Shown: positions 41,704 to 51,312, counted from the first letter of the stretch. The stretch is 64,000 bases of DNA from Desulfobacula sp. (GCA_018645325.1 JABGOU010000003.1:62001-126000), one strand, 5' to 3'. Notes: a model not told the origin generated them from the sequence alone. Program-made: numbers and translations.

Positions 41704-44676
41704 ATGGTGGCAGTGGCAGCAGGGGTTGCTAAAGACGCTGATGGTACGGATGACAGCAATGGTTGCGGAGCCCTTTACGGCAGTACTTATCTGGATGACC
41801 TGACCTATTTTGCAAAGGAAAACAATAGCCTTTATAATAACAGCTCCTATGTTTTTACTGAACCACCCGAAAATATCTCAACATATATTGTTTCTAACGG
41901 AACACCGCGGAATATAGGAACAGGGGAGTGCAGTCCTGCAACATTGCTGACCAATGCTGCGGACAACGGGAGTGATAAAAGTCTTTTAACTGCAAATAAT
42001 CCTGATGAGTTGTACACAGAACTGGATGATTTATTTCAATACACACTTGAACGGGCAGCATCGGGATCTGCAGCATCCGTAATTGCTGCAACAAGATCCG
42101 GTGAAGGTGCGGTCTACCAGGCTATTTTCTGGCCGAACATGGATGATCCCAGTGGTGATCCGACAGTGACCTGGGTCGGAGAGGTACATGCCCTTATGGT
42201 CGATTCACTTGGCCAGTTGTATGAAGATACTGTACAGGATTCAACCCTGGATACAGCCGAAGACAAACGAGTGATTTTTTACTATGATAACACAGAAAAG
42301 AAAACCATGGCATGCTGGGACGGGGCTGTCGATATTGTCAGCGGTACCTGTAGCGGTACATCAAAAGATTTAGACGAGGTGAGCTATTTATGGTCTGCTG
42401 CTGAATGGCTGGCGGATATAACAGAGGCAGACATTCTTGTGAACCGAATAGCGTATATGTCAAATGAAAAAAGAAGGTATATTTTTACCTGGAATGATTT
42501 GAACAATGATGGAAAAGTTGGCACACCAGGCACGCCCAGCACTCAATATGGATTCGAATTTGAAGAAGGAACAAACTGGAATACCTTATCAACCACAGCA
42601 ACTGCAGCAGGCAGGGATTCTCTTTTTTCCGATTTCGGCGTCACAACTGCTGCCGAACTCAATGAAATTGTCAACTGGATGCGTGGAAAAGATGATTTAA
42701 CAGATAATTCCGTCAGGGCCAGGCAGGTTCCGACACCTGCTAATTTTAATATTACAGGCAGTCCTGCTAATATTACATGGAGACTTGGCGATGTTATTCA
42801 TTCAACGCCAACAGCTGTAGGAAAGCCGGTGGAATCATTTCATCTGCTTTACAAAGACGTCACATACGCCGAATTTTACAGCAAATATGAACACCGTCGG
42901 AATGTAATCTATTTTGGTGCCAATGATGGCATGCTTCACGCCTTGAATGGTGGATTTTATGACCCGTCATCAAAATCTTTTTGTAAAAACCTGGATAGTG
43001 ATAACCTTTGTTTTGATGACGGATCAATGCCTGAACTGGGTGCGGAGCTGTGGGCATATGTTCCTTACAACCTTCAGCCCCATCTTAAATGCCTGGTGGA
43101 CCCCAATTACCGCCATAAATACTATATGGATCTTAAACCCCGAATTTTTGATGTTAAAATATTTTCTGTGGATGCAGATCACCCTGGAGGCTGGGGAACT
43201 ATTCTGGTTGCCGGGATGCGGTTAGGCGGAAAAGAATTAGAATCAGATGGTGTTGCTGACAATAGAAAATTTATTTCTTCTTATATTATACTGGATATTA
43301 CCAATCCTGAAGAAAAACCTGTTCTATTAGGAGAGTTGACGGTTAATTCTAATACACATGCCGATATGGGATATACCACAAATATCCCCACTGTCGTGCC
43401 CATAAAACCAGATGGAAGTGATGATTCAGAATGGTATTTGGTATTTGGAAACGGGCCAACAAGTCTTGATGGCACAAGCGACCAGAAACCACGACTGGCT
43501 GCTTTCAATCTAAATCAGTTAACTTCAGGTTCGTCTGAGCCCTTTCAAATTCTAAGTTCACTTGGGTCAACCCGGGGTTCAATTGAACTGAGCGGTTCTG
43601 ACAATGGTTTTGTATCAGACCCTGTTACCATAGATTTTTTGGTAGGTGGATCTCTTGATGAAGATTACAGGGGCGATGCCATATATTTTGGAACAGTAGA
43701 AGGCACATGGGGAAACTGGAGTGGTAAAATGTATCGATGGGTGACAAACGCCGATACCTCTTCAACAACACCTGATGACTGGGGAAACTCCCTTACGAAC
43801 GAGCCCGATCTTTTAATCAACACAGGCCGGCCTATTACAGCAGCGCCTACCATCGGCTGGGATGGATTTAATTACTGGATATATTTTGGTACGGGTCGTT
43901 TTCTTCACGAGGATGATAAATCCGATGTCAGCAGCAATGGGAAAGATCTTTTTTTCGGGCTTAAGGAACCGGTTAATCTGGATGGCGACTTTACCTGGGC
44001 TACAATCGGATTTAATGACTCTACCGGAGACATCAACTCCACAAATCTACCCGGCTCACGTAACCTGGTACGAACTGATCAGATTGTCGTCAGTCAGGCT
44101 GATTCAAAAACGCAATCCCTTTTAACCTGCCTGGATGGTACCAGTGACTGTTTAATACCATCAACTAATATAGGCGGCTCTGATGATTTGGTTAATTATT
44201 TTTCAGAACTTGAAGATTTCATCTCCGGCACCGGATTTATCTATGATATTATTCTTAATCCAATCGGCTACACTGGAACTGATGGATGGTATCTCAAATT
44301 TTCGGAAGACCGGGAAAGAAATCTGGGACAGCCTACCCTGTTAGGCGGGTTAACGACGTTTACCACCTACCAGCCTTATGAAAATATCTGCCTTCTTGAG
44401 GGTCTGGCAAATCTTTACGGCCTGTATTTTAAAACCGGCACGGCGTGGCATGAAGCAGTTTTCAATTCTGGTGCTTCGGAAGGTGTTGATCCGAAAGTTA
44501 TCAGTAGAAAGGAAATCGGCAAAGGGCTTGCAACAACTCCAAACCTTCATGTTGGTAAGGCAGACGGTGCCAAAGCTATTGTTCAGACAAGTACAGGTGC
44601 GATTGTAGAAATTGAGCAACCGACACTACCCTTGCAGGAGAGCAAAACCGGGAAGGCATCATGGCTTAGGGAATAA
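41704..44676 (+). CDS. pilY1: PilY1, C-terminal part with the propeller domain
   Basis: 990 residues in the same frame as the N-terminal part; the stretch 41566-41703 is also open and homologous. The C-terminal PilY1 beta-propeller is complete: NVIYFGANDGMLHALNGGFY, AYVPYNLQPHLKCL, GWGTILVAGMRLGGKE and WYLVFGNGPTS. There is no ribosome site at the 41704 ATG. Unless the TAG is read through, the propeller would not be made. Full length would be about 1,640 residues. Confidence 0.82.
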   Translation: MVAVAAGVAKDADGTDDSNGCGALYGSTYLDDLTYFAKENNSLYNNSSYVFTEPPENISTYIVSNGTPRNIGTGECSPATLLTNAADNGSDKSLLTANNPDELYTELDDLFQYTLERAASGSAASVIAATRSGEGAVYQAIFWPNMDDPSGDPTVTWVGEVHALMVDSLGQLYEDTVQDSTLDTAEDKRVIFYYDNTEKKTMACWDGAVDIVSGTCSGTSKDLDEVSYLWSAAEWLADITEADILVNRIAYMSNEKRRYIFTWNDLNNDGKVGTPGTPSTQYGFEFEEGTNWNTLSTTATAAGRDSLFSDFGVTTAAELNEIVNWMRGKDDLTDNSVRARQVPTPANFNITGSPANITWRLGDVIHSTPTAVGKPVESFHLLYKDVTYAEFYSKYEHRRNVIYFGANDGMLHALNGGFYDPSSKSFCKNLDSDNLCFDDGSMPELGAELWAYVPYNLQPHLKCLVDPNYRHKYYMDLKPRIFDVKIFSVDADHPGGWGTILVAGMRLGGKELESDGVADNRKFISSYIILDITNPEEKPVLLGELTVNSNTHADMGYTTNIPTVVPIKPDGSDDSEWYLVFGNGPTSLDGTSDQKPRLAAFNLNQLTSGSSEPFQILSSLGSTRGSIELSGSDNGFVSDPVTIDFLVGGSLDEDYRGDAIYFGTVEGTWGNWSGKMYRWVTNADTSSTTPDDWGNSLTNEPDLLINTGRPITAAPTIGWDGFNYWIYFGTGRFLHEDDKSDVSSNGKDLFFGLKEPVNLDGDFTWATIGFNDSTGDINSTNLPGSRNLVRTDQIVVSQADSKTQSLLTCLDGTSDCLIPSTNIGGSDDLVNYFSELEDFISGTGFIYDIILNPIGYTGTDGWYLKFSEDRERNLGQPTLLGGLTTFTTYQPYENICLLEGLANLYGLYFKTGTAWHEAVFNSGASEGVDPKVISRKEIGKGLATTPNLHVGKADGAKAIVQTSTGAIVEIEQPTLPLQESKTGKASWLRE

Positions 44677-45348
44677 GGAATTTTCTATAAAAACCAAACT
44701 AAAGGAGATTGCGACCTCTACAAATGAGAAATGGCTCTATATTTTATCTGACAATGGTAAAATTTTAATTTATTCAATTACCTGTCTCCTAAAAGGTGAG
44801 ACAACTATTGGAAACGATATCGCGTCGGTTGCAGCAGACCCTGAGAAATATATAATTTTTATATAATAATGAAAAAGCTGTTCATAATCTTTCGTTTGAT
44901 TTTGTCCAAAAGATCGACACATTCGGCTCTCCTTTTATAGGGGCCCCGAAGAACCTTTAGCCATTATTGTTTTTACCGGCTCTCAGTGGCAGTATTACGT
45001 CCAGTACATGGCGTTGTTTGTGTTGGTGTTCAAACAAAATTATGGAATTTTAAAAATCGTTATTAAACATTTCCCATTAAAGATGCAATAAATCTGCCTT
45101 ATCTGTTGCTGCCTCTTTATATGCTGATTCAGAAGGTAAATTTGCCAAATTTCATAGACTTTTAGAGGATAATTATAAGATCCTTGATGAAGTAAAAAGT
45201 CTTGATATTGCTAAAAATGTTGGATTAGGCAGTGAAAAAGTTGAGTTCCAGTTTAAAAATCTGGTATGGTCACAAAAGATTCAAAAAGATATATCTGACA
45301 GTAAAAATGCCGGACTGATTTTCTATTTGTCGTTTATGCCACTTTAAT
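44677..45348 (+). pseudogene. Decayed DsbA/thioredoxin-family protein gene downstream of pilY1
   Basis: Pieces of one protein are visible in shifting frames. They are EKWLYILSDNGKILIYS and IASVAADPEKYIIFIY-NNEKAVHNLSFDFVQ, then EEPLAIIVFTGSQWQYYVQ, KIVIKHFPLKM, and ASLYADSEGKFAKFHRLLED to SKNAGL. The second half follows DsbA-like thioredoxins (KHFPL, FHDLLFENYK-type helix). Where the CPYC active site should be, the text reads SQWQYY, so both cysteines are lost. There are at least three frame breaks and several stops. A short open frame (44612-44866) overlapping the pilY1 end is part of this remnant. Confidence 0.65.
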
Positions 45349-45405
45349 TATGAGATTGCAACAGATATAATCAATTCAGATATAAACCTAAAAAGGAGAA
45401 AAAGT

Positions 45406-45861
45406 ATGACGGATGAAAAAATAAAAGAATCTATAGCGCCCTGTGGATTGTGTTGTGAAACTTGCTTTGCCCATGTTGACGGCGATATTCGCATGTATAG
45501 CATGAAACTCAAAGAAAAATTGGGAAATTTTCACATCAATGCCAAGCGATTTGAAACCCTGCTGGATGACCCTGTTTTCAAAAAATATGCTGATTTTAAA
45601 GAAATGCTTGATTATTTGGCATCGGAAAACTGTAAGGGTTGCCGCAATGAGCAGTGTAAGCTGTTTAAAGATTGCGGCGTAAGAGGATGTCACCAGGGAA
45701 AACAGATTGATTTTTGTTACCAGTGTGACCAATTCCCATGCGACAGAACCAATTTTGACCCAGGCCTTTATAAAGGATGGGTGGCAATAAACGAAATAAT
45801 ACAAAAAAAGGGGATTGAAAAATATTATGAAAAGGCTATAGTTCGCTCCAGATATGCATAA
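45406..45861 (+). CDS. Cys-rich DUF3795-type protein
   Basis: 151 residues with AAAGGAGAAA before the ATG. Cysteine groups are APCGLCCETC (about 12-21), ENCKGCRNEQCKLFKDCGVRGC (about 76-97) and FCYQCDQFPCD (about 105-115). This is the DUF3795 pattern, thought to bind metal; no function is established. No membrane segment. It stands alone after the decayed DsbA-like gene. Confidence 0.82.
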   Translation: MTDEKIKESIAPCGLCCETCFAHVDGDIRMYSMKLKEKLGNFHINAKRFETLLDDPVFKKYADFKEMLDYLASENCKGCRNEQCKLFKDCGVRGCHQGKQIDFCYQCDQFPCDRTNFDPGLYKGWVAINEIIQKKGIEKYYEKAIVRSRYA

Positions 45862-45965
45862 TATAGCCCCTTGGAAGGCCACCCAAGGATCTATACTGAG
45901 CATTTTAAAAAATAAACCGAACTTGGAAATATATTATATCAGAAAAGAATGCCACGAATTTACAT

Positions 45966-46232
45966 TTACATCGTATGTGTAAAGATATTCACCCCATAGC
46001 CGATAAAAATCAGGCCAAACAACCCTGTGAAAAAACCCATGACTGTGATGACGCGGTACAGATTCCTTTTCGCACCATGGGTTCGGGATGCTTCTATATT
46101 TTTAAAATAAACCATACCGTCTGCAAGCCGGTTCTCATCTTCATATTTTTTAAGATTATTGTTTTTATTGCGGCCTTTGATAACCATATATATTCCGGTT
46201 GCTAAGATGACACAACCTGTGAAAAAAAACAT
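45966..46232 (-). CDS. Small membrane protein, unknown
   Basis: 88 residues with two membrane helices (about 2-19 and 62-84) and a charged loop between them. No family recognised. The reading frame has a plausible layout but a weak ribosome site, so it is a modest call. Confidence 0.5.
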   Translation of the reverse strand: MFFFTGCVILATGIYMVIKGRNKNNNLKKYEDENRLADGMVYFKNIEASRTHGAKRNLYRVITVMGFFTGLFGLIFIGYGVNIFTHTM

Positions 46233-46523
46233 AAAAATTTTCCGTCCCAGTCTATTGTATTTTGGTTATAATCCCATACATTCATAATCATCATACTTAT
46301 TTTTATGAAATATTCAATCCATTGTTAAGGAAATGGGTATGAAGTCAAATAAAAAAAATAAATGTAAGGATTACCGTGGCTTCTGGTTTATTTTTACACG
46401 CCCTGCAGGCGCATAAAAATTCTCCAGACATGCCAGTTTTTTTTGATTTTAATTTTTTTAAAAAAATTTAGAGCTTATTTTAACATTAAATCTGTTCAGG
46501 CTTTGGGGTACACCTAATTTTAT

Positions 46524-47606
46524 TTACGCCAACAGTTTGCCCAATTCACTCACAGTTAGGTTTGAAAGTCCCAATGTTTTCATTGTGCGTTTAGCTTCAT
46601 CCAAATAATCTCGATTCATCAACTGAGAAACCAGTGTGATCACAGCCGATATAACAGGTGTGCCCACCCCGATCTGTTCTCCAAGTTTTTGGAGGAACAC
46701 CAGACCATACCCTACATCTTCATTGAAATATCGGTAATCCAGACTAGTGTGGGCTTTGACCCCATCGAATCCTGGCGCAGTGGCAAAGCCTTTATCATAG
46801 GTGGCTTCCAGCATATAGCCCTGGATGACTCCTAACTCCGGATCAGGAATTACGTCCACACCCAACTTTTTACCGATAGCGATCCGTTCCATATCAACAG
46901 CTTCGATCAATCTGCCAACCGCTGGAGTGACGCCATCATGATAAAAATCAAAATCAAAGTCGGTACGTTCGATTAACGCCACATTCATAAGTGTAATTGC
47001 GGGATGGATGACTGGGTTGCCGTTCTGCAGGCTGGTCTGGAGAACATTCTTTACTGCGGTCATCGCCGGATAAACATCGCGGATCTGTTCCAATATATAA
47101 TTGGTGTTTCGCGCCGGAACTGCCGCCATGAATAAACCGCCTTTGAGCTTATTAAAAATTCTGATTTTACCCGGTTCAAGCAATCGAACGGCATATGGCA
47201 ATGTCGACGTTTCCGCTATAAGGACTTCTTCGTCACGAATCCCAAGCCCGGAACCGTTTTTAAATTCAATGGCACCCCCGCATGAACTAGGGCACACGAT
47301 CACGATCTGCCCTTTTTTGAGGAATGGCTTGCAGACTTCTGCAAAGGGTTTGGTGCTGTATGCCGGGCCTACTGCATATATGATATCAGCCCCATCCAAC
47401 GCTTTTTCAATCTCATGCCCGGCATAGGCCACAGGCTGAAATCCTTCAAGCTCTCCCTCGCAATAGATACCTTTGTTGCTCTGGACAGCCTTGATACTCT
47501 CCGGAAATTGTTCAAAATCAAACAGACTGACCTGATGGCCGTGGGCTGCACAGTCGAATGCAACTGCGCAGCCTCCATTTCCCGAACCCAATACAGTAAT
47601 GTTCAT
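46524..47606 (-). CDS. NAD(P)-dependent opine dehydrogenase family protein
   Basis: 360 residues. The N-terminal Rossmann motif VLGSGNGGCAVAFDCAAHGH (about 4-23) and the C-terminal helical octopine-dehydrogenase domain (about 180-345) with the catalytic-type histidine region NPVIHPAITLMN identify the octopine/nopaline dehydrogenase group. These enzymes join or split an amino acid and a keto acid such as pyruvate. The neighbouring Lrp regulator, polar amino-acid ABC transporter and ornithine aminotransferase suggest catabolic use of an arginine- or ornithine-derived opine (inference). AAGGAGAACA precedes the ATG. Confidence 0.85.
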   Translation of the reverse strand: MNITVLGSGNGGCAVAFDCAAHGHQVSLFDFEQFPESIKAVQSNKGIYCEGELEGFQPVAYAGHEIEKALDGADIIYAVGPAYSTKPFAEVCKPFLKKGQIVIVCPSSCGGAIEFKNGSGLGIRDEEVLIAETSTLPYAVRLLEPGKIRIFNKLKGGLFMAAVPARNTNYILEQIRDVYPAMTAVKNVLQTSLQNGNPVIHPAITLMNVALIERTDFDFDFYHDGVTPAVGRLIEAVDMERIAIGKKLGVDVIPDPELGVIQGYMLEATYDKGFATAPGFDGVKAHTSLDYRYFNEDVGYGLVFLQKLGEQIGVGTPVISAVITLVSQLMNRDYLDEAKRTMKTLGLSNLTVSELGKLLA

Positions 47607-47989
47607 AGTATTGTTCTCCTTCTTGATGCTTTGATCTGCTCTATTCAGGTTAAATTTTCTTGTGACTATTATAAAAATTATTCTATTTTGGAAAAAATAT
47701 AATATAAAATATATCTAAATCAATAATATGTCAATATAAAATTTTCTATTTAGAAAAATTTTGTATTTTGTAATCATAGGAAATTTTAGAGAATATTTTT
47801 TGCCCGGAAAAACAAATCGTTTTTCCGATGACGGGTCATTATTTTAAATGCACTTTAACAGATATGTCCTTTTGTAAAATCGTTGGTCTATGTATAGAAA
47901 AGTTGGAAAAATTGACTAAAAAATTATTCTAAACTAAAGAACAAAGGAGCACCTCTTCAATCTGAAAAGTGATGACAGGACGCTATTGA
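47607..47989. other. 383-bp AT-rich gap with candidate Lrp operators
   Basis: Upstream of the opine dehydrogenase. It holds TTCTATTTTGGAA (47681-47693) and ATTTTCTATTTAGAAAAAT (47741-47759). The second shares the form ATTTTC-N6-GAAAA with a site before the ABC transporter. No gene is seen. Confidence 0.5.
47741..47759. promoter_or_regulatory. Candidate Lrp/AsnC operator upstream of the opine dehydrogenase
   Basis: ATTTTC-TATTTA-GAAAAAT, an AT-rich palindrome. A related site with the same arms is at 48772-48789 upstream of the transporter operon, on the other side of the lrp-like gene. Confidence 0.5.
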
Positions 47990-48466
47990 TTAAATTTTTT
48001 CAACATTTTTGGGTAACCGTAGCCAGTTGTTCTTGGATCTCATGAGGATGAATGTTTCACTTCTTATGACATTGCCAAGTTTGAGGATAGTCTCGCTGGT
48101 GAACCGATATAATTCATCTTTTCCTTCCACACAAATGACCTCGGCAATTATATCGTAACGCCCGGTAACCACTGCTGCCCAAGCGACACTCGGCAGACGG
48201 GAGATTTTATCCAGTATTTGATCCAGTTTTCCATCCGAACGGATGCTCATGGCAACCAACGCAGTTATCATTTCTTGGTCTCGGTTTGGATTGATCAGTC
48301 CTGAAACTTTAAATATACCGTCATTCTCAAGAACTTTTATTCGTTTTCGAATGGTCGGTGGGGTTACCTTGAGTTGTTTTGCCATTTCACCTATTGACAT
48401 GCGACCATCCTTTGTCAGCAGAGAAATGATTGCATTATCCAATGCATCAAGATTGATCTTTTCCAC
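47990..48466 (-). CDS. Lrp/AsnC-family transcriptional regulator
   Basis: 158 residues. A winged helix-turn-helix (about 5-62: LDNAIISLLTKDGRMSIGEM, LKVTPPTIRKRIKVLENDGI) is followed by the RAM ligand domain (about 68-150, VVTGRYDIIAEVICVEGKDE). Members form octameric discs and respond to amino acids. It sits between the opine dehydrogenase and the divergent ABC transporter and is the obvious local regulator of both. TAGGAGGAAG precedes the ATG. Confidence 0.92.
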   Translation of the reverse strand: MEKINLDALDNAIISLLTKDGRMSIGEMAKQLKVTPPTIRKRIKVLENDGIFKVSGLINPNRDQEMITALVAMSIRSDGKLDQILDKISRLPSVAWAAVVTGRYDIIAEVICVEGKDELYRFTSETILKLGNVIRSETFILMRSKNNWLRLPKNVEKI

Positions 48467-49025
48467 AACTTCCTCCTAAAGACATCTTTTTTGAAAGATA
48501 CGATTTATGATACTAAGCAACCGAATAAAAACGAACAAAAGGTAACACTTTCTCCCAGTAAAAAGAAAGGAAAAAGTGAGATCAGGTATCTATATTTTTT
48601 AACGATTCACAAAGAGGATACTCAAATGATTCCTTAATTTTATTGATTAAAGTCTATAAAATTGCTTTTTGAGCCTGATTGAATCAGTAGCCAAATTATT
48701 TTTAAAAAAAAGTTATTATTAGTAAATTTTTAATTGACAAATACATTATATGGATATATTTGATAATATAAATTTTCCAAATAGAAAATATTTGATATAT
48801 TTCTAGTACAGGGAATCCTTGTGCTTTAGATGAAGAAATTATTAACTGTGCAAGTCGCTTCGGGAGTCCGCCGCGCTAAAGGTTCCAGCATATCGGTTTT
48901 CGTCTTTGCAGGACACCTTGAACAGGAGCATGAATCCAATCAAGACGGTTGGTGGTTCGGTTTTAAAAGAAGAGTATCGAATAGTGATTAAAACACTAAT
49001 AACAACAGTTAAAAGGGAGGAAAAA
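48467..49025. other. 559-bp regulatory gap upstream of the ABC transporter
   Basis: Divergent intergenic region between the lrp-like and transporter genes. It contains TTGACA at 48734-48739 with AT-rich -10 candidates (TATATT 48755, TATTTG 48757), the operator-like palindrome at 48772-48789, and a GC-richer leader (48840-48930). I could not assign the leader to a known riboswitch. A frame from 48906 fused to the transporter gene is not its true start. Confidence 0.45.
48772..48789. promoter_or_regulatory. Candidate Lrp/AsnC operator upstream of the ABC transporter
   Basis: ATTTTC-CAAATA-GAAAAT, sharing both arms with the site at 47741-47759. It lies 33 bases beyond a TTGACA element, near the expected transcription start. 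Confidence 0.5.
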
Positions 49026-49820
49026 ATGAAAACAGTTAAATTATTTTCGGTTTTTGTGTCATTGGTTATGTTTTTAGGTTTCCTGGGGATTGCCTCAGCA
49101 GGAACTCTTGACGAAATTGCAAAAAGAGGTGAGCTTCGTATTGCATGTCAGACCCAGGGTGCCCCTTTCAGTTTTGTCGACAGAAATGGTGAAAGGACAG
49201 GCAGTTCAGTGGAACTTTGTGAAATGATCGCTAAAGAAATGGGTGTTAAAGTAAAATTCCTTAACTATGATTGGGACGGTCTTATTCCAGCCCTTCTTTC
49301 AAAAAAAGCAGACATGCTTGCCGCTGATATGACACCCACCCTGAAAAGGGCCATGAAAATCGCTTTTCCCGATCCTTATATGTACACCGGTAGCGTGATC
49401 TTCGTCAAACAAGACAGCCCGATCAAGACGCTGAAAGACATTAAACCCGGGACCAAGATGGCCGCTCTTCTGGGTTCAACGGGTGAAACTGATGCCAAAA
49501 AAGCCTTCAAGGATTTAAAATTCAAAACCTATAAGGGTGGCGGCCCGCTTTTGATCAATGCTGTCCTTTCCGGTCATGCTGAAGCGGGTGTGAACGACAT
49601 CTCGGCTGTACGCAGCCAGGTATCCAACTTTCCGCCCAACAGTGTTCGAATTTTAGACGGACAATTGTCAAAATCGCCGCTGGCTTTTGCCGTGCGGTAT
49701 GATTCTCCGGATCTGCTGCGTTGGCTCGACCTTTATTTCCTGCATATCAGTCTGGACGGCCGTCTGGATAAAAACTTGGATTACTGGGTCAATTCTCTGG
49801 ATTGGAAGAAAGATCATTAA
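49026..49820 (+). CDS. Polar amino-acid ABC transporter, periplasmic binding protein
   Basis: 264 residues from the ATG at 49026, which has AGGGAGGAAAAA upstream and begins a clear signal peptide (cleavage about ASA, residue 23). Extracellular solute-binding family 3: LDEIAKRGELRIACQTQGAP, FSFVDRNGERTGSSVELCEM and the ADMTPTLKRAMKIAFPDPY segment. It delivers an amino acid or opine to the permeases that follow. A 17-bp hairpin separates it from them. Confidence 0.92.
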   Translation: MKTVKLFSVFVSLVMFLGFLGIASAGTLDEIAKRGELRIACQTQGAPFSFVDRNGERTGSSVELCEMIAKEMGVKVKFLNYDWDGLIPALLSKKADMLAADMTPTLKRAMKIAFPDPYMYTGSVIFVKQDSPIKTLKDIKPGTKMAALLGSTGETDAKKAFKDLKFKTYKGGGPLLINAVLSGHAEAGVNDISAVRSQVSNFPPNSVRILDGQLSKSPLAFAVRYDSPDLLRWLDLYFLHISLDGRLDKNLDYWVNSLDWKKDH

Positions 49821-49836
49821 TCCATCCGGTATATTC

Positions 49837-49885
49837 GAGGCATATTATTTTATATGGGCTCACCCCGGATAAAATAATATGCCTC
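49837..49885 (+). repeat. Intercistronic hairpin between binding protein and permease genes
   Basis: Perfect 17-bp arms GAGGCATATTATTTTAT (49837-49853) and ATAAAATAATATGCCTC (49869-49885) around a 15-base loop. A structure of this type between a binding-protein gene and its permease genes commonly stabilises the upstream message or attenuates readthrough. Confidence 0.7.
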
Positions 49886-49910
49886 AACATAAAACTTAAG
49901 GATAAATGAT

Positions 49911-50579
49911 ATGTTAGAAGCCTTCAATTTTAGGGTAATCCTGGAGTATATGCCGCTTTATGGGCAGTGCTTTCTGGCCACCCTCTGGATGTCTGGTCTG
50001 GCACTGCTTGGAGCTATTCTGGTGGGAATTGTCGCCTGCGGCATGCGGCTGGGCCAAGTACGAAGTCTTTCTGTCCTGGCCGGCATTTTTATTGAGAGCA
50101 TTCGTTCCACACCTTTGCTGGTTCAGCTGTATTTCTTCTATTTCGGTCTGCCCACATTGGGAATCATGTTTCCTGAATGGGTTACAGGAGTTATTGCCCT
50201 GACCTTGAACAGCGGGGCCTATTATGCTGAAATCATTCGGTCAGGTATTCAGTCCATTGACAGCGGGCAGACTGAAGCCGGGATTGCCTCAGGGATGAAC
50301 TATTTTCAACGTATGCGCTATATTATTCTGCCCCAGGCACTTGGAATGACGATCCGTCCCATGCTTGGGCAGGCCATTGTTCTGGTAAAAGACTCGTCAC
50401 TGCTCTCACTGATTTCAATTTTGGAGTTGACGCGAGCAGGCCAGTTGCTGACATCGGATCGATTCATGCCTGCTGAAGGGTTTCTGACCACGGCAGTTTT
50501 TTATCTGATTCTTTATTACATGCTCAAGTGGTTTTCAAGTTGGTCAGAAAAACGGCTGATTTTTAGGGAAGCACATTAA
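49911..50579 (+). CDS. Polar amino-acid ABC transporter permease
   Basis: 222 residues, HisM/GlnP type, with about five membrane helices. The start YGQCFLATLWMSGLALLGAI and the coupling loop SGIQSIDSGQTEAGIASGM followed by RYIILPQALGMTIRP are family signatures. It pairs with the second permease 18 bases downstream. Loop residues EAGIASG contact the ATPase. Confidence 0.92.
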   Translation: MLEAFNFRVILEYMPLYGQCFLATLWMSGLALLGAILVGIVACGMRLGQVRSLSVLAGIFIESIRSTPLLVQLYFFYFGLPTLGIMFPEWVTGVIALTLNSGAYYAEIIRSGIQSIDSGQTEAGIASGMNYFQRMRYIILPQALGMTIRPMLGQAIVLVKDSSLLSLISILELTRAGQLLTSDRFMPAEGFLTTAVFYLILYYMLKWFSSWSEKRLIFREAH

Positions 50580-50596
50580 GCTGTGAGGAATAAACT

Positions 50597-51265
50597 ATGT
50601 TGAGTTTTTATTTTCAAGAACTGATGCGCAGTCTGCCCTATTTTCTAGAAGGCGCCTGGATGACTATCGCGGTTTCAGGTTTGAGTTTGCTCGCAGGGAC
50701 TTTAATAGGCTTTGTCTGCGGAATCATAAGGGCAGGCAGGAACAAGTTGCTTCGAGCCATCATTGGAATTTGGGTTGATCTCATTCGAGGGACACCATTT
50801 CTGGTGCAGGTTTTTATCATTTTTTTTATTCTGCCCAGTGCCGGTATAGAGTTGGAAGCCTTTCCGGCAGCAGTGATTGCGTTGACCAATTTAACTGCCA
50901 GTTTCATTTGTGAGATTGTTGCCAGCGGTATCATAGCAGTACCCAAAGGCCAGAGCGAAGCAGCAACAGCCTCAGGCCTTTCAAATTATCAACAACTTCG
51001 ATACATTGTTTTACCCCAGGCCATGCGGACTATAGTGCCGCCTCTGGTGGGACAATATGTCCTTTTGGTCAAGGATTCATCAGTGGTCTCGGCGATCGGC
51101 GTGGTTGATATAACCCGTGTCGGATGGCTGACAGTGCAACGGGTACCGGAAGGCCTTATGGTGTTCGGACTTGTGGGGCTTTTGTATTTCGCCATTTGTT
51201 ATCCGTTAATCAATCTGTCAGGTTATCTTGAAAGGCGGATGACGATTGTAAATACAAAGCTTTAA
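50597..51265 (+). CDS. Polar amino-acid ABC transporter permease, second subunit
   Basis: 222 residues with about five membrane helices. The coupling loop reads [20 protein letters not shown] and is followed by [20 protein letters not shown]. The sequence parallels the previous gene, so the membrane part is a heterodimer. AGGAATAAAC precedes the ATG. Confidence 0.92.
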   Translation: MLSFYFQELMRSLPYFLEGAWMTIAVSGLSLLAGTLIGFVCGIIRAGRNKLLRAIIGIWVDLIRGTPFLVQVFIIFFILPSAGIELEAFPAAVIALTNLTASFICEIVASGIIAVPKGQSEAATASGLSNYQQLRYIVLPQAMRTIVPPLVGQYVLLVKDSSVVSAIGVVDITRVGWLTVQRVPEGLMVFGLVGLLYFAICYPLINLSGYLERRMTIVNTKL

Positions 51266-51312
51266 TAAAGAATATAAAATATAGCTGTATACACAAAAAG
51301 GGGAATAAGTTT

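Noticed and set aside
44612-44866. Separate small gene overlapping the pilY1 end
   Set aside because: Its second half is the start of the decayed DsbA-like protein and its first half is pilY1 in another frame, so it is not an independent gene.
46233-46523. Gene or RNA in the gap after the small membrane protein
   Set aside because: Only AT-rich sequence and a short GC-rich palindrome around 46410; nothing supports a feature.
48840-49010. Riboswitch in the leader of the amino-acid transporter
   Set aside because: The region is GC-richer and could fold, but I cannot match glycine, lysine, SAM or cobalamin riboswitch cores to it.
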